A stretch of 64,000 nucleotides of DNA, taken from NCBI RefSeq assembly GCF_025144225.1, contig NZ_JALXXB010000002.1, positions 434,001 to 498,000 of the forward strand. The letters run 5' to 3'. A model generated the notes under the pieces. That model did no database searches, was not told the origin of the DNA, and saw only the letters and a program-made list of their open reading frames with translations. Position numbers and translations under genes: made by a program. Below, piece by piece: positions 52,275-62,102 of the stretch. The stretch is from Aestuariimicrobium sp. p3-SID1156 (GTDB taxonomy: Bacteria > Actinomycetota > Actinomycetes > Propionibacteriales > Propionibacteriaceae). Each line of letters opens with the position of its first letter. Position 1 is the first letter of the stretch.

Positions 52275-52996
52275 GCGCAGTGGAAGCCATAGAGCCACTC
52301 GACCGACTGCCTCCCGAGCGCAGGGTGGCGGCGACGCCCCAGCGCCAGCGTCCCCGGCTTCGACTCCTCGCAGCACCCTCAGGTCATGGGGACGCCCAGC
52401 CGGTCGCCCGATTGCCCTTTGCGCTGATGCTCCTGGCAGTGCTGGCACTGGGCATGGGACTGCTGGTGATCGTCAACACCCAGATCCAGACGCGAGCTTC
52501 CGAGTTGGCCGCCCTGGAGCACCAGGCCAGCCAGCTGACCAACCAGAAGGCGCAGTTGCAAACCGAGGTCAACCAGAAGCGCTCGGCCTCGAGCCTGCAG
52601 GTCCAGGCCCATCGCCTCGGGATGCGTCCCAACCCGAAGCCCGCGTTCATCGTGCTCCCGAGTGGCCAGATCCTGGGCACGCCGACCAAGGTGAACGGCA
52701 ACGAGCTGCCGCATCAGGTCTACTTGGGGTGGGAACAGACCCAGCAGGCACAGGAGGACTCCCGCGCCGCCGTCGCCCGTGAGAAGGCGGAGGAGGCAAG
52801 GAAGGCCGAGGAGGCGCGCAAGGCGCGTGAGGCCAAGCTCCGTGAACAGCAGAAGCAGCAACTGGAGAAGCAGAAGGCCGAGCAGAAGAAGGCAGCTGAG
52901 AAGAAGGCAGCCGACCCGAAGGCCGCTGAGAAGAAGCCCGCCGACCCGACGACGTCCGCAGACCCGAAGAAGAAGCCCAACCCCGGAGGAAACTGA
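52271..52996 (+). CDS. ftsL: FtsL-like septal protein with long charged tail
   Basis: 241 residues: a cytoplasmic N-terminus (about 1-48), one membrane helix (LPFALMLLAVLALGMGLLVI, about 48-68), a short coiled coil (ASELAALEHQASQLTNQKAQ and on) and the family-like HRLGMRP. The last 85 residues are almost only Lys, Ala, Glu and Gln with heptad spacing, outside the membrane if FtsL topology holds. FtsL links FtsQB with FtsWI. Assigned from position, topology and coiled coil; sequence of FtsL is poorly conserved. Confidence 0.8.
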   Translation: MSAVEAIEPLDRLPPERRVAATPQRQRPRLRLLAAPSGHGDAQPVARLPFALMLLAVLALGMGLLVIVNTQIQTRASELAALEHQASQLTNQKAQLQTEVNQKRSASSLQVQAHRLGMRPNPKPAFIVLPSGQILGTPTKVNGNELPHQVYLGWEQTQQAQEDSRAAVAREKAEEARKAEEARKAREAKLREQQKQQLEKQKAEQKKAAEKKAADPKAAEKKPADPTTSADPKKKPNPGGN

Positions 52997-54939
52997 TGGT
53001 GGAGGACCGCCGGCGCCGCTCGGCGGCTTCGCCGCGCCCCGCTCGCCCGCAGCCCGCGAGTACGTCCCGAGTCACCCGTGACCGACGTGATCACCGCTCC
53101 CAGCGTGACCGGGGCCGCAAGGTCTACAAGCCCGCCCTGCGCATCCCCCTGAAGCGTCAGGCCACACGCATCAACATCCTGGGCCTCATCATGGCCCTGG
53201 TCCTGACCAGCTTCCTTGGCCGCGCCTTCCTCCTGCAGGCATTCGATGCCCGCGCCTACGCGAGCCAGGCCGCTGCCGCCATGAAGGCGTCCAAGACGTT
53301 GGTGCCCCAGCGTGGCTCGATCACCGACCGCAACGGCATGGTGCTCGCGGCGTCGGAGCCGGCAGTCAAGATCATCGCCGACCCACTGATGATCGCCCGG
53401 AACGGGGTTGACCCGCGCCTCGAGATGGGGCCCAAGCAGACCGCGAAGGCGAAAGCCGCACCCGGCGCGATCGCCGACATCCTGGTGAAACACATCGGCG
53501 GCAACCACGACGAGTACCTGCGCGTCCTGACCGACACCGGACGCAAGCACTACGCGATCGTTGCCGAAAAGGTGCCGGCCTACACCTTCCAGCAGATCGC
53601 GAAGGAGCTGGCTGAGGGGAAGTGGTTCGGGGTCTACAAGGAGGATGACCCGATCCGCTACTACCCCTCGGGCGACGTGGTCTCCGGGGTCGTCGGCTTC
53701 ATGGGCACGGACGACAAGACCGGCCAGCCAGTGGGCACCGGTGGGCTGGAATACACCTTCAACAAGCAGCTCACCGGCACCTATGGCAAGGAGATCTTTG
53801 ACACCTCCCGCAATGGGCGCATCCCGCTGGGCAATCGCACCCTCATCCCGGCCACCAACGGTGCCGACCTGCAGTTGACCATCGACTCGGAGATGCAGCT
53901 GTTCGCCAACCAGGCGCTGGCCAAGGGCATCACCGACGCGGGTGCCAAGAACGGCATGGCCATCGTCATGGACGTCAAGACTGGCGAGCTGCTCGCTATC
54001 TCCACGTCTCCTGGCTTCGACTCCAACACTCCCGCCAAGGCCGACCCGGAAAACCTGGGCAATACGGCCGCGAGCGCCCCCTATGAGCCCGGTTCGGTCC
54101 AGAAGGTGCTGACCCTGGCCGCGCTGACCGACGCGGGGAGGATGACCCCCGATACCCGCGTCGAGATCCCTGCCCGCCTGCCCTCCGGTGACGGCCTGAT
54201 CAAGGACGCCTGGCCCCACGGCACGATCTACCTCACCGGGCGCGGCGTGATGGCCAATTCCTCCAACATCGGCACGGTGCTGCTCGCGCGGCAGATGCCC
54301 AAGGCACAGATGCTGTCCTACTACGCCAAGTTCGGTCTGGGTCGCAAGACCAATGTCGGACTGCCCGGCGAGTCCAGCGGCTGGCTGCCGAAGGAGGACA
54401 TGCCCAACTACTCCTATGACCAGATCGTGTTCGGCCAGGGCCTCACCACCAATGCCCTGCAGATGGCGGCCGCTGTCGCCGCCGTGGCGAACAAGGGCGT
54501 CTACGTTGCACCCAAGCTGCTGCGGGCCAGCAGCAATGACGAGGGCCAGCTGGTGCCCACCCCGCAAGGGGAAACCCGGCGGGTCATCTCGGAGAAGGCT
54601 GCCCGCCAGACGGTGGAGATGATGGAGTCAGTCATCACCAAGAGCGAGGATCGCACCATCGCCAATTACAGGGTCGCGGGCAAGACTGGGACGGCCCAGC
54701 GCGTCGACCCGAGCTGTGGCTGCTACCGCGGTTACACCGCCAGCTTCGTCGGGGTTGCCCCTGCCGAGGACCCGCGCCTGCTGGTCTACGTGGTGATCGA
54801 CCAGCCCACCCGTGGCAGCGATGGCTCGAAGCTCGCCCTTCCGGTGGCCCAGCAGATCATGTCGACGGCCCTGCCGCGATACGGTGTGAAACCATCCAGC
54901 ACTCCGGCTCCGAAGGGGCCGCTCGAGTACAAGCCGTGA
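52996..54939 (+). CDS. ftsI: Septal peptidoglycan transpeptidase (PBP3)
   Basis: Class B penicillin-binding protein that cross-links septal peptidoglycan with FtsW. 647 residues: basic cytoplasmic tail, anchor (about 58-80), dimerisation domain with PQRGSITDRNGMVLA, and transpeptidase domain with S367 in SVQK, S422-S-N424 and K563 in AGKTGTAQ. A Cys pair in DPSCGCYRG lies just after the KTG motif. ATG at 52996 overlaps the ftsL stop by one base (TGATG). Confidence 0.96.
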   Translation: MVEDRRRRSAASPRPARPQPASTSRVTRDRRDHRSQRDRGRKVYKPALRIPLKRQATRINILGLIMALVLTSFLGRAFLLQAFDARAYASQAAAAMKASKTLVPQRGSITDRNGMVLAASEPAVKIIADPLMIARNGVDPRLEMGPKQTAKAKAAPGAIADILVKHIGGNHDEYLRVLTDTGRKHYAIVAEKVPAYTFQQIAKELAEGKWFGVYKEDDPIRYYPSGDVVSGVVGFMGTDDKTGQPVGTGGLEYTFNKQLTGTYGKEIFDTSRNGRIPLGNRTLIPATNGADLQLTIDSEMQLFANQALAKGITDAGAKNGMAIVMDVKTGELLAISTSPGFDSNTPAKADPENLGNTAASAPYEPGSVQKVLTLAALTDAGRMTPDTRVEIPARLPSGDGLIKDAWPHGTIYLTGRGVMANSSNIGTVLLARQMPKAQMLSYYAKFGLGRKTNVGLPGESSGWLPKEDMPNYSYDQIVFGQGLTTNALQMAAAVAAVANKGVYVAPKLLRASSNDEGQLVPTPQGETRRVISEKAARQTVEMMESVITKSEDRTIANYRVAGKTGTAQRVDPSCGCYRGYTASFVGVAPAEDPRLLVYVVIDQPTRGSDGSKLALPVAQQIMSTALPRYGVKPSSTPAPKGPLEYKP

Positions 54940-54946
54940 GGTCGAT

Positions 54947-56542
54947 GTGAGCACGCCGCAGGAAGAGTGGAGCCTTCGTGCCCTCCTGGACGCCGCCGGT
55001 GTCCGGGCCGTCATCCACCACGCCGACGCCCCCCTCCCGGAAGCCCCGGGCGATCCGGGTGAGGAGAGCCGCCAGGGCGACTCAACCGACCCGCGGGTCA
55101 CCTCCCTGCAGTTCGACTCCCGCCGGGTACAGCCCGGTTCCCTCTACCTGGCCATGCCCGGCCAGAGCACGCATGGCGCACGCTTCGCGCAGGGAGCCGT
55201 CGAGCAGGGGGCTGTCGGCGTCCTCACGGATGCGGAAGGGCTCAAGATCGCCGGGGACGTGCGGGTGCCCGTGGTCGTGGTCGAGGAACCACGTGTTGCC
55301 ATGGCCGCACTGGCAGTGGCCTTCCACCACCAGCCCTCCTCCCGCGTCCCGATGTTCGCCGTGACCGGCACCAATGGCAAGACGACGACCATGTTCCTGC
55401 TGGACGCCGCCCTGAGCGCGCTGGGTCTGAAGGTCGGCACCCTGGGCACCATTGGCTTCCGGCTGGGCGGGGAGGCGTTGGAATGGCAGACCTCGACGGT
55501 CACCACCCCGGAGGCCCCCGACCTCCAGGAGCTGTTCGACCAGATGATCGGCCGTGGTGCCATGGCGGTGGCGATGGAGGTCTCCTCCCATGCCCTGGCG
55601 CTGCACAGGGCCGACGGCACCCGCTTCCGCGTGGCCGGCTTCACGATGCTCGGGCGCGACCACCTGGACTTTCACCGCACCATGGAGGACTACTTCTGCG
55701 CGAAGGCGCGGCTGTTCACCAGTGACCTGAGCGAGCAGGTGGTGGTCAACGCCGACAGCGACTGGGGTCGGCGTCTGGTCGGGATGGTGCGCGAAAGCCA
55801 GCCCGGCAAGCCCATCACCACCGTCGGACGGCACCCGTCCGCGGACGTGCGCATCGTCCATGACGTGCTCACCGGCGATGGGTTGGGCCGCCATGTCGGC
55901 CTCGAGGTGGCCGGCGAACGGGTGGACTTCATCCTGTCCATGCCCGGAGACCACAATGTGGAGAATGCCGCCCTCGCCCTCGCCATGGTGCGCGCGGCCG
56001 GCCTGGACCTGCGCGTGGCCAGCCGCGGGCTGGCCCACGCCCAGGTGCCCGGGCGCATGCAGCAGGTGGACCTCGGCCCCGGTGCGCCCACGGTCGTCGT
56101 CGACTTCGCCCACACCCCCCAGGCGGTCGAGGAGGCCATCGAGGCGGTGGTCGTGCCCGGCCGCACCATCACGGTGATCGGCGCCGGCGGCGACCGCGAC
56201 CGCGAGAAGCGACCCTTGATGGGTGCCGCCGCCGGACGGGGCTCCGACATTGTCGTGGTCACCGACGACAACCCCCGCACCGAGGACCCGGCCGCGATTC
56301 GGGCGGCTGTCACCGAGGGTGTCAGCACCACCAACGCTGAACTCCTCGAGATCCCGGGGCGCCGCCAGGCGATTCGCGAGGCACTGCAGCGCGCAGGTGC
56401 CGACGATGTTGTGCTGGTCCTGGGCAAGGGTCACGAGCGCGGACAGATCGTGGGGGCCCAGGTACTGGACTTCGACGACGTCGAGGTCGCGCGTGAGCAA
56501 TGGGCCTCCCTGCAACGCGAATCGGAGGGATCGGCACGATGA
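54947..56542 (+). CDS. murE: UDP-MurNAc-tripeptide synthetase (diaminopimelate-adding)
   Basis: Adds the third stem-peptide residue. 531 residues, three Mur ligase domains: FDSRRVQPGSLYLA, P-loop [11 protein letters not shown] (K145), GRDHLDFH, and TDDNPRTEDP (D441-N442-P443-R444). The DNPR motif indicates diaminopimelate rather than lysine; meso- or LL-isomer cannot be told. GTG at 54947 follows TGAGG, 7 bases after ftsI. The first 50 residues are a variable extension. Confidence 0.95.
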   Translation: MSTPQEEWSLRALLDAAGVRAVIHHADAPLPEAPGDPGEESRQGDSTDPRVTSLQFDSRRVQPGSLYLAMPGQSTHGARFAQGAVEQGAVGVLTDAEGLKIAGDVRVPVVVVEEPRVAMAALAVAFHHQPSSRVPMFAVTGTNGKTTTMFLLDAALSALGLKVGTLGTIGFRLGGEALEWQTSTVTTPEAPDLQELFDQMIGRGAMAVAMEVSSHALALHRADGTRFRVAGFTMLGRDHLDFHRTMEDYFCAKARLFTSDLSEQVVVNADSDWGRRLVGMVRESQPGKPITTVGRHPSADVRIVHDVLTGDGLGRHVGLEVAGERVDFILSMPGDHNVENAALALAMVRAAGLDLRVASRGLAHAQVPGRMQQVDLGPGAPTVVVDFAHTPQAVEEAIEAVVVPGRTITVIGAGGDRDREKRPLMGAAAGRGSDIVVVTDDNPRTEDPAAIRAAVTEGVSTTNAELLEIPGRRQAIREALQRAGADDVVLVLGKGHERGQIVGAQVLDFDDVEVAREQWASLQRESEGSAR

Positions 56543-58053
56543 GGAAGCGCACCGCCAGCTGGCTTGCGGAGGTGACCGGCGGACGGGTCGTCGGTGGAGC
56601 CGTGGAGGACCTCGGCGCCCTCGAAGTCGGTCCCGATGTGGTGATCGACAGCCGCAAGACCACCGCCGGCGCACTGTTCGTTGCACTCCAGGGCGAGCAC
56701 GTCGATGGCCACGACTTCGTGGAGTCCGCTCGCGACGGAGGTGCGGGAGCTGCCCTGACCAGCCGCGACATGGGCACAGTCCTGCCCCAGGTGATGGTCG
56801 AGGACAGCCTCACAGGACTGACCGACCTCGCCACCGCCGTGGTGGCTGATGCCCACCAGGAGAACGCGTTGATCGTGCTGGCGATCACCGGGTCCTCGGG
56901 CAAGACCTCGACCAAGGACATCCTGGCCCAGCTGCTGGAGGCCGCCGGCCCGACCGTCTCGCCGGTGGGCTCCTTCAACAACGAGATCGGCGTGCCGCTC
57001 ACCGCCTGCGGGGTCGACAGGACCACCCGCTACCTGGTCAGCGAGATGGGGGCTCGCGGTCCGGGTCACATCACCTGGCTCTGCGACATCGTCCAACCCG
57101 ACGTCTCGCTCGTGCTCAACGTGGGCAGCGCCCACCTCGGTGAGTTCGGATCGGTGGAGGGCATCGCTCGGGCCAAGGGCGAGATCGTCGAGGCACTCCA
57201 GGACTCCGGCTGGGCCGTCCTCAACCTCGACGACCCGAGGGTCGCCGCGATGGCAGGACGCACCAGCGCCCGCCATGCCTGGTTCACCACGACGGACGCG
57301 CCCGCGCCCTCCGGTGAACTGGTCGTCCGCGCGCTGGACGCCCGGTCCGACGACCTCCAGCGACACAGTTTCACCCTCGTGGTGGACAACCCCGGCGTCC
57401 TCGAGGGAGTTCCCGAGCACAGCGAGCACTCGATCAGCCTGAGCCTCCTCGGCAGCCACCAGGTCGCCAACGCCGTGGCGGCCGCAGCCGCCGCTCTGGT
57501 CGCCGGCGTCCCCCTGGAGACCATTGCCAGCACGCTGTCAGCTCTGGAGCATCGGTCCCGCTGGCGCATGGAACTGGTCGAACGCGCCGACGGTGCTGCC
57601 GTCCTGAACGACGCCTACAACGCGAACCCTGACTCCATGCGCGCTGCCCTGGCCACGCTGGCCCGGCTGGGGGAGTCGCGCCGACGCGCCCATCCCGGCG
57701 CCCACGTCATCGCAGTCCTGGGCGACATGCTGGAACTCGGCCCTGACGCCGCTCACCTCCACCACCAGGTCGGCCGCGCAGCCGCCGAGGCGGGTGCCGA
57801 TGAGGTGCTGGCCCTGGGTGACCACGCCCGGGACCTGCTGGCGGGCGTCCTCGAGGCGGGGGGCTCTGGTCGCATCGCGACACGGGAGGAGGCCTCCTCG
57901 CTAGTCTTGCGCCCAGGTGATGTCATGCTGGTCAAGGCATCGCGAGGTCTTGGTCTGGAACGGGTCGCGGACGCGATCCTGTCGGCGACCGGAGCCGAGC
58001 AGAACGAAGCGAAAGAAGAACAGGTGAACGTGTCCCGGGAGCCCCACGCATGA
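56539..58053 (+). CDS. murF: UDP-MurNAc-tripeptide:D-Ala-D-Ala ligase
   Basis: Completes the UDP-MurNAc-pentapeptide. 504 residues; VIDSRKTTAGALFVAL, P-loop ITGSSGKTSTKDILAQLL, SFNNEIGVPLT, MGARGPGHI, EHRSRWRMELV and LNDAYNANPDSM. ATG at 56539 overlaps the murE stop (ATGA) and its own stop overlaps mraY the same way, so murE-murF-mraY are tightly coupled. Confidence 0.96.
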   Translation: MRKRTASWLAEVTGGRVVGGAVEDLGALEVGPDVVIDSRKTTAGALFVALQGEHVDGHDFVESARDGGAGAALTSRDMGTVLPQVMVEDSLTGLTDLATAVVADAHQENALIVLAITGSSGKTSTKDILAQLLEAAGPTVSPVGSFNNEIGVPLTACGVDRTTRYLVSEMGARGPGHITWLCDIVQPDVSLVLNVGSAHLGEFGSVEGIARAKGEIVEALQDSGWAVLNLDDPRVAAMAGRTSARHAWFTTTDAPAPSGELVVRALDARSDDLQRHSFTLVVDNPGVLEGVPEHSEHSISLSLLGSHQVANAVAAAAAALVAGVPLETIASTLSALEHRSRWRMELVERADGAAVLNDAYNANPDSMRAALATLARLGESRRRAHPGAHVIAVLGDMLELGPDAAHLHHQVGRAAAEAGADEVLALGDHARDLLAGVLEAGGSGRIATREEASSLVLRPGDVMLVKASRGLGLERVADAILSATGAEQNEAKEEQVNVSREPHA

Positions 58054-59120
58054 GAACGATCCTTCTGGCCGGCCTCTTCTCGCTGGTCGGAACCCTGCTG
58101 GGGACTCGGTTGCTGATCACCTTCCTGGTGCGCAAGGGCTATGGCCAGTTCATCCGCGATGACGGCCCGACCAGCCACAACACCAAGCGCGGCACGCCCA
58201 CCATGGGCGGCATCGTCATCATCCTGGCGGTCGACCTTGCCTATGTCATCGCCCACCTGATCACCCTCACCCCGCCGACGATCCCCGCGGTGCTGGTGCT
58301 CTACCTGTTCACCGGGCTCGGTTTCATCGGCTTCCTGGACGACTGGACCAAGATCAGGAAGCAGCGCTCGCTCGGCCTCAACGCCAAGGGCAAGCTTTTC
58401 GGGCAGACCTTCGTGGCCATCAGCTTTGCCGCGGCGGCCCTCCTCTGGGAGGACCAGCGCGGCCTGACCCCCGCCTCCCCGGCGATCTCCTTCCTGCGCG
58501 ACATCTCCTGGGCACACCTGCCGATCTGGCTGGCAGCCCTCTGGATCATCCTTCTCATCGCCGGCGCCTCGAACGCGGCCAACCTCACCGACGGTCTGGA
58601 TGGCCTGCTCGCCGGGTCGGCGACCATGGTCTTCGCCGCCTACGGAATCCTCAGCATCTGGCAGTTCAACCAGTGGTGTGGCCGGACCTCCAGCTACAGC
58701 CCACAGTGCTATGACGTGCCCGCACCCCATGACATGGCGGTCGTGGCGGTCGCCCTCGCCGGAGCCTGTTTCGGCTTCCTCTGGTGGAATGCCAAGCCCG
58801 CCAAGATCTTCATCGGTGACACTGGTTCCCTGGCCCTGGGTGGCGCCTTCGCAGGCCTGGCCGTGACCACTCGGACCGAGATCCTGCTGGCAATCCTTGG
58901 CGGCCTGTTCGTCATCGAGACCCTGTCGGTGATGGGCCAGGTCGGCTGGTTCAAGTTGACCAAGGGCAAGCGCCTGTTCAAGATGGCCCCCATCCACCAC
59001 CACTTCGAACTCAAGGGCTGGGCCGAGGTCACGGTGGTGATCCGCTTCTGGATCATCTGCGGCCTCTTCGTTTCCGCCGGTCTGGGCATCTTCTACGCCG
59101 AATGGTTGTCAGGACTGTGA
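58050..59120 (+). CDS. mraY: Phospho-MurNAc-pentapeptide transferase
   Basis: Makes lipid I on undecaprenyl phosphate at the inner face of the membrane. 356 residues, ten helices; signatures [47 protein letters not shown] and [11 protein letters not shown] contain the catalytic Asp residues and the HHH motif. Overlaps murF and murD by 4 bases each. Confidence 0.97.
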   Translation: MRTILLAGLFSLVGTLLGTRLLITFLVRKGYGQFIRDDGPTSHNTKRGTPTMGGIVIILAVDLAYVIAHLITLTPPTIPAVLVLYLFTGLGFIGFLDDWTKIRKQRSLGLNAKGKLFGQTFVAISFAAAALLWEDQRGLTPASPAISFLRDISWAHLPIWLAALWIILLIAGASNAANLTDGLDGLLAGSATMVFAAYGILSIWQFNQWCGRTSSYSPQCYDVPAPHDMAVVAVALAGACFGFLWWNAKPAKIFIGDTGSLALGGAFAGLAVTTRTEILLAILGGLFVIETLSVMGQVGWFKLTKGKRLFKMAPIHHHFELKGWAEVTVVIRFWIICGLFVSAGLGIFYAEWLSGL

Positions 59121-60631
59121 GCCTCGACTGGATTCCCTCCGCTGATTCCTCCTCCCCCTGGCACGAGGCACATGTCGTCGTCGCCGGCCTGGGACGCTCG
59201 GGGTTCGCCGCCGCCGACGCCCTGCTCGAACGTCACGCCCGCGTCACCGTGCTCGACGACGTCGACACCGAGGAGAACCAGGAGAAGCGCACCCTGCTGG
59301 AGTTCCTCGACGCCGAGGTGAAGCTCGGCCGCGGCTCCACGGCGGTGCTGCCCCAACAGGTCGACCTGGTGGTCACCTCGCCCGGTTGGCGTCCGGTCGC
59401 GCCGCTGCTCGCCCAGGCCGCCGAGCGGGGCATCCCGGTGTGGGGTGAGACGGAGCTGGCCTGGCGCTTCATGCACCCCGGCAGAGTGGTGCCGTGGCTG
59501 GGCATCACGGGCACCAATGGCAAGACCACCACCACGCAGATGCTGGACTCGATCCTGCGGGCAGCCGGGCTGAAGGTGGCCTGCGTCGGCAACATCGGGC
59601 GTCCGGTGATGGAGGCCGTCAACGACGAGGTTGACTACGACGTCTTCTGCGTGGAGTTGTCCAGCTTCCAACTGCACTACTCGCCCTCACTCCAGTTGCA
59701 CTCGGCGGCCGTGCTGAACCTGCACGACGACCACCTGGAGTGGTACGCCCACGAGCCCGATCCGATGGCCGCCTACCTCGCCGACAAGGCGCGGATCTAC
59801 CACATGGTCGCCCACTCCTGCGTCTACAACGTCGCCGACCGGCGCACCGAGCAGATGGTCGAGGACGCTGAGGTCACCGAGGGTGCTCGCGCCATCGGCT
59901 TCACCCTGGGCATCCCCGGTCCCTCAATGGTGGGAGTGGTGGAGGACCTGCTGGTCGACCGCGCCTTCGTCGAGCAACGCAAGACCTCCGCCCTCGAGGT
60001 GGCCAAGGTCTCCGATGTCCACCCGCCGGCCCCCCACAACATCGAGAACGCCCTGGCAGCGGCTGCACTGGCACGCAGCTTCGGCGTCCCGCCGCAGGCT
60101 GTGGGGCAGGGGCTGCGCGAGCTCACCCTGGGCGGCCACCGCATCCAGACGGTTGCCCGCCACGACGGCATCACGTGGGTGGATGACTCCAAGGCCACCA
60201 ACCCGCACGCGGCGAACTCCTCGATGCGCGCCTTCGACTCCATCATCTGGATCGCCGGCGGCCAGGCCAAGGGGGTCACCTTCGACGAGCTGGTCGAGAC
60301 CCATCGCGATCGGTTGCGCGGGGCGGTACTGCTGGGGGTCGACCGACAGGTGATCGCGGACGCGCTAGGCCGACACGCGCCGGATGTTCCCGTTCGCGTC
60401 ATCGACTCGGGTGACACTGGAGCCATGGTCGAGGCGGTGCAGGCCGCCGCCGAGCTCGCCGGCCCGGGTGACACCGTGCTGCTGGCTCCCGGGTGCGCCA
60501 GCCGTGACATGTGGACCGGCTACGACGTCCGGGGCGACGACTTCGCCGCCGCCGTTCGCCAGCTCATCGGCCAGGGGGCAGACCGCCCCGAAGCTCCTGA
60601 GCAGGCCCAGGAGCCAGAGCAACCATCGTGA
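59117..60631 (+). CDS. murD: UDP-MurNAc-L-alanine:D-glutamate ligase
   Basis: Adds D-Glu as second stem residue. 504 residues; N-terminal Rossmann [28 protein letters not shown]-loop [36 protein letters not shown] and [13 protein letters not shown] at 59117 gives a GTGA overlap with mraY, matching the rest of the operon; GTG/ATG options up to 5 codons earlier exist. Confidence 0.95.
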   Translation: MSLDWIPSADSSSPWHEAHVVVAGLGRSGFAAADALLERHARVTVLDDVDTEENQEKRTLLEFLDAEVKLGRGSTAVLPQQVDLVVTSPGWRPVAPLLAQAAERGIPVWGETELAWRFMHPGRVVPWLGITGTNGKTTTTQMLDSILRAAGLKVACVGNIGRPVMEAVNDEVDYDVFCVELSSFQLHYSPSLQLHSAAVLNLHDDHLEWYAHEPDPMAAYLADKARIYHMVAHSCVYNVADRRTEQMVEDAEVTEGARAIGFTLGIPGPSMVGVVEDLLVDRAFVEQRKTSALEVAKVSDVHPPAPHNIENALAAAALARSFGVPPQAVGQGLRELTLGGHRIQTVARHDGITWVDDSKATNPHAANSSMRAFDSIIWIAGGQAKGVTFDELVETHRDRLRGAVLLGVDRQVIADALGRHAPDVPVRVIDSGDTGAMVEAVQAAAELAGPGDTVLLAPGCASRDMWTGYDVRGDDFAAAVRQLIGQGADRPEAPEQAQEPEQPS

Positions 60632-60650
60632 CGAGAAAGGGGAGGGGCCA

Positions 60651-62000
60651 GTGACCAGCATCAGGGAGTCCGGCACCCACGCCCCCGGCACCTCCGCGAT
60701 GCGCTCGCGTTCGAGGTCCGCGAATTCCGGGCTCCCGAAGACCAGCCGTACCGCTCTCGGCCCCGCCGCTGCGCCCGGACGCCAACCCGCCTGGCTTCGA
60801 TCGGTCCTCGACGACCCCTTCAGTGACCAGTGGCTGGCAGTCTCCTCGGTCGCCCTGCTGGTGGGCATCGGCCTGCTGATGGCGCTGTCCTCCTCCTCGG
60901 TGTACGCGCAGGCCAACGGCGACAGTGCCTACTACTACGCGATCCGCCAGGTCATGTTCCTGGCCATCGGTATCCCCGGCGCCTGGATCCTCTCTCGCAT
61001 GAACGAGCGGGCGCTCAAACCGTTGGGCTGGGCGGCCATCATCCTGGCGCTGGTGCTCCTCCTGCTGACCTTTACCCCCCTGGGGCAGAACATCAAGGGC
61101 AACCGCAACTGGCTGCTGCTGGGCCCGATCAGCATGCAGCCCTCGGAGTTCGCCAAGGTCGCCATGATCCTGTGGGGCGCCACGGTGCTGTCCACCAAGG
61201 AGAAGCTGCTGGACCAACCCAAGCACCTGCTGTTCCCCCTGCTCGTGGGGGCCCTGGCTGTCTGTGGCCTGGTGCTGCTCCAGGGCGACCTGGGCACCGG
61301 CCTGGTCATCGTGGGAATCCTGTTCTCGATCCTGTGGCTGATCGGGACCCCCTGGGTGGTGATGGGCATGCTCATGGGCAGCGGCCTAGCCGTGGTGGGG
61401 TTGCTCGTGGTCTCCAGCGAGAACCGCATGACCCGAATCCGGCTCTTCCTGAACCCACCGGACAGCGGAGACATCACCGTCTCCCAGCAGCCGCTGAGTG
61501 CGATCTACGCCCTGGCCACCGGTGGGTGGTTCGGCGCGGGACTGGGGGAGTCGAAACAGAAGTGGGGCGGCCTCTATGACGGCGCCCAGAACGACTACGT
61601 CTTCGCCGTGCTGGGGGAGGAGATGGGCCTGCTGGGCACCTTTCTGGTGATCCTGCTGTTCGGGCTGCTCGCCTGGACCGGCCTTCGTATCGCGAAGCGC
61701 TCCGACACCCTCTTCCTGCGGGTGGTGTCCGGCGCGGTGACCTGTTGGATCATGCTGCAGGCCATGATCAACATCGCCGTCGCGATGAACATGATCCCGG
61801 TGATCGGTGTCCCCCTCCCGTTCATCTCCGTGGGTGGCTCGGCGCTGTTGGCCAACCTGCTGGGTGTCGGACTACTGGTGGCCTGTGCCCGTCAGGAGCC
61901 TGCTGCCCGCCGTGCTCGCGCTGCCAGGTTGCAGCCCGAGCCTGCCCAGCCCCGCGTCACGACCGTGGTCCAGCGCCGACGCGCGACAGGCCGAGGCTGA
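60651..62000 (+). CDS. ftsW: Septal peptidoglycan glycosyltransferase FtsW
   Basis: SEDS-family polymerase that extends glycan strands with FtsI. 449 residues: a basic N-terminal tail of about 60 residues, about ten helices, and the SEDS signatures PSEFAKVAMILW, GDLGTGLVI, YDGAQNDYVFAVLGEEMGLLG and GVPLPFISVGGSALL. GTG at 60651 follows GGGGAGGGG, 19 bases after murD. Confidence 0.95.
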   Translation: MTSIRESGTHAPGTSAMRSRSRSANSGLPKTSRTALGPAAAPGRQPAWLRSVLDDPFSDQWLAVSSVALLVGIGLLMALSSSSVYAQANGDSAYYYAIRQVMFLAIGIPGAWILSRMNERALKPLGWAAIILALVLLLLTFTPLGQNIKGNRNWLLLGPISMQPSEFAKVAMILWGATVLSTKEKLLDQPKHLLFPLLVGALAVCGLVLLQGDLGTGLVIVGILFSILWLIGTPWVVMGMLMGSGLAVVGLLVVSSENRMTRIRLFLNPPDSGDITVSQQPLSAIYALATGGWFGAGLGESKQKWGGLYDGAQNDYVFAVLGEEMGLLGTFLVILLFGLLAWTGLRIAKRSDTLFLRVVSGAVTCWIMLQAMINIAVAMNMIPVIGVPLPFISVGGSALLANLLGVGLLVACARQEPAARRARAARLQPEPAQPRVTTVVQRRRATGRG

Positions 62001-62102
62001 CCCCCGACGCGGCGGCCTCCACGCGATACCGTGAAGGTGCCTTGGCAGATAGGTTTGCCATGGTGCCGGATGCCACGGAACCGGGACTGACGGGAGTGTG
62101 AG

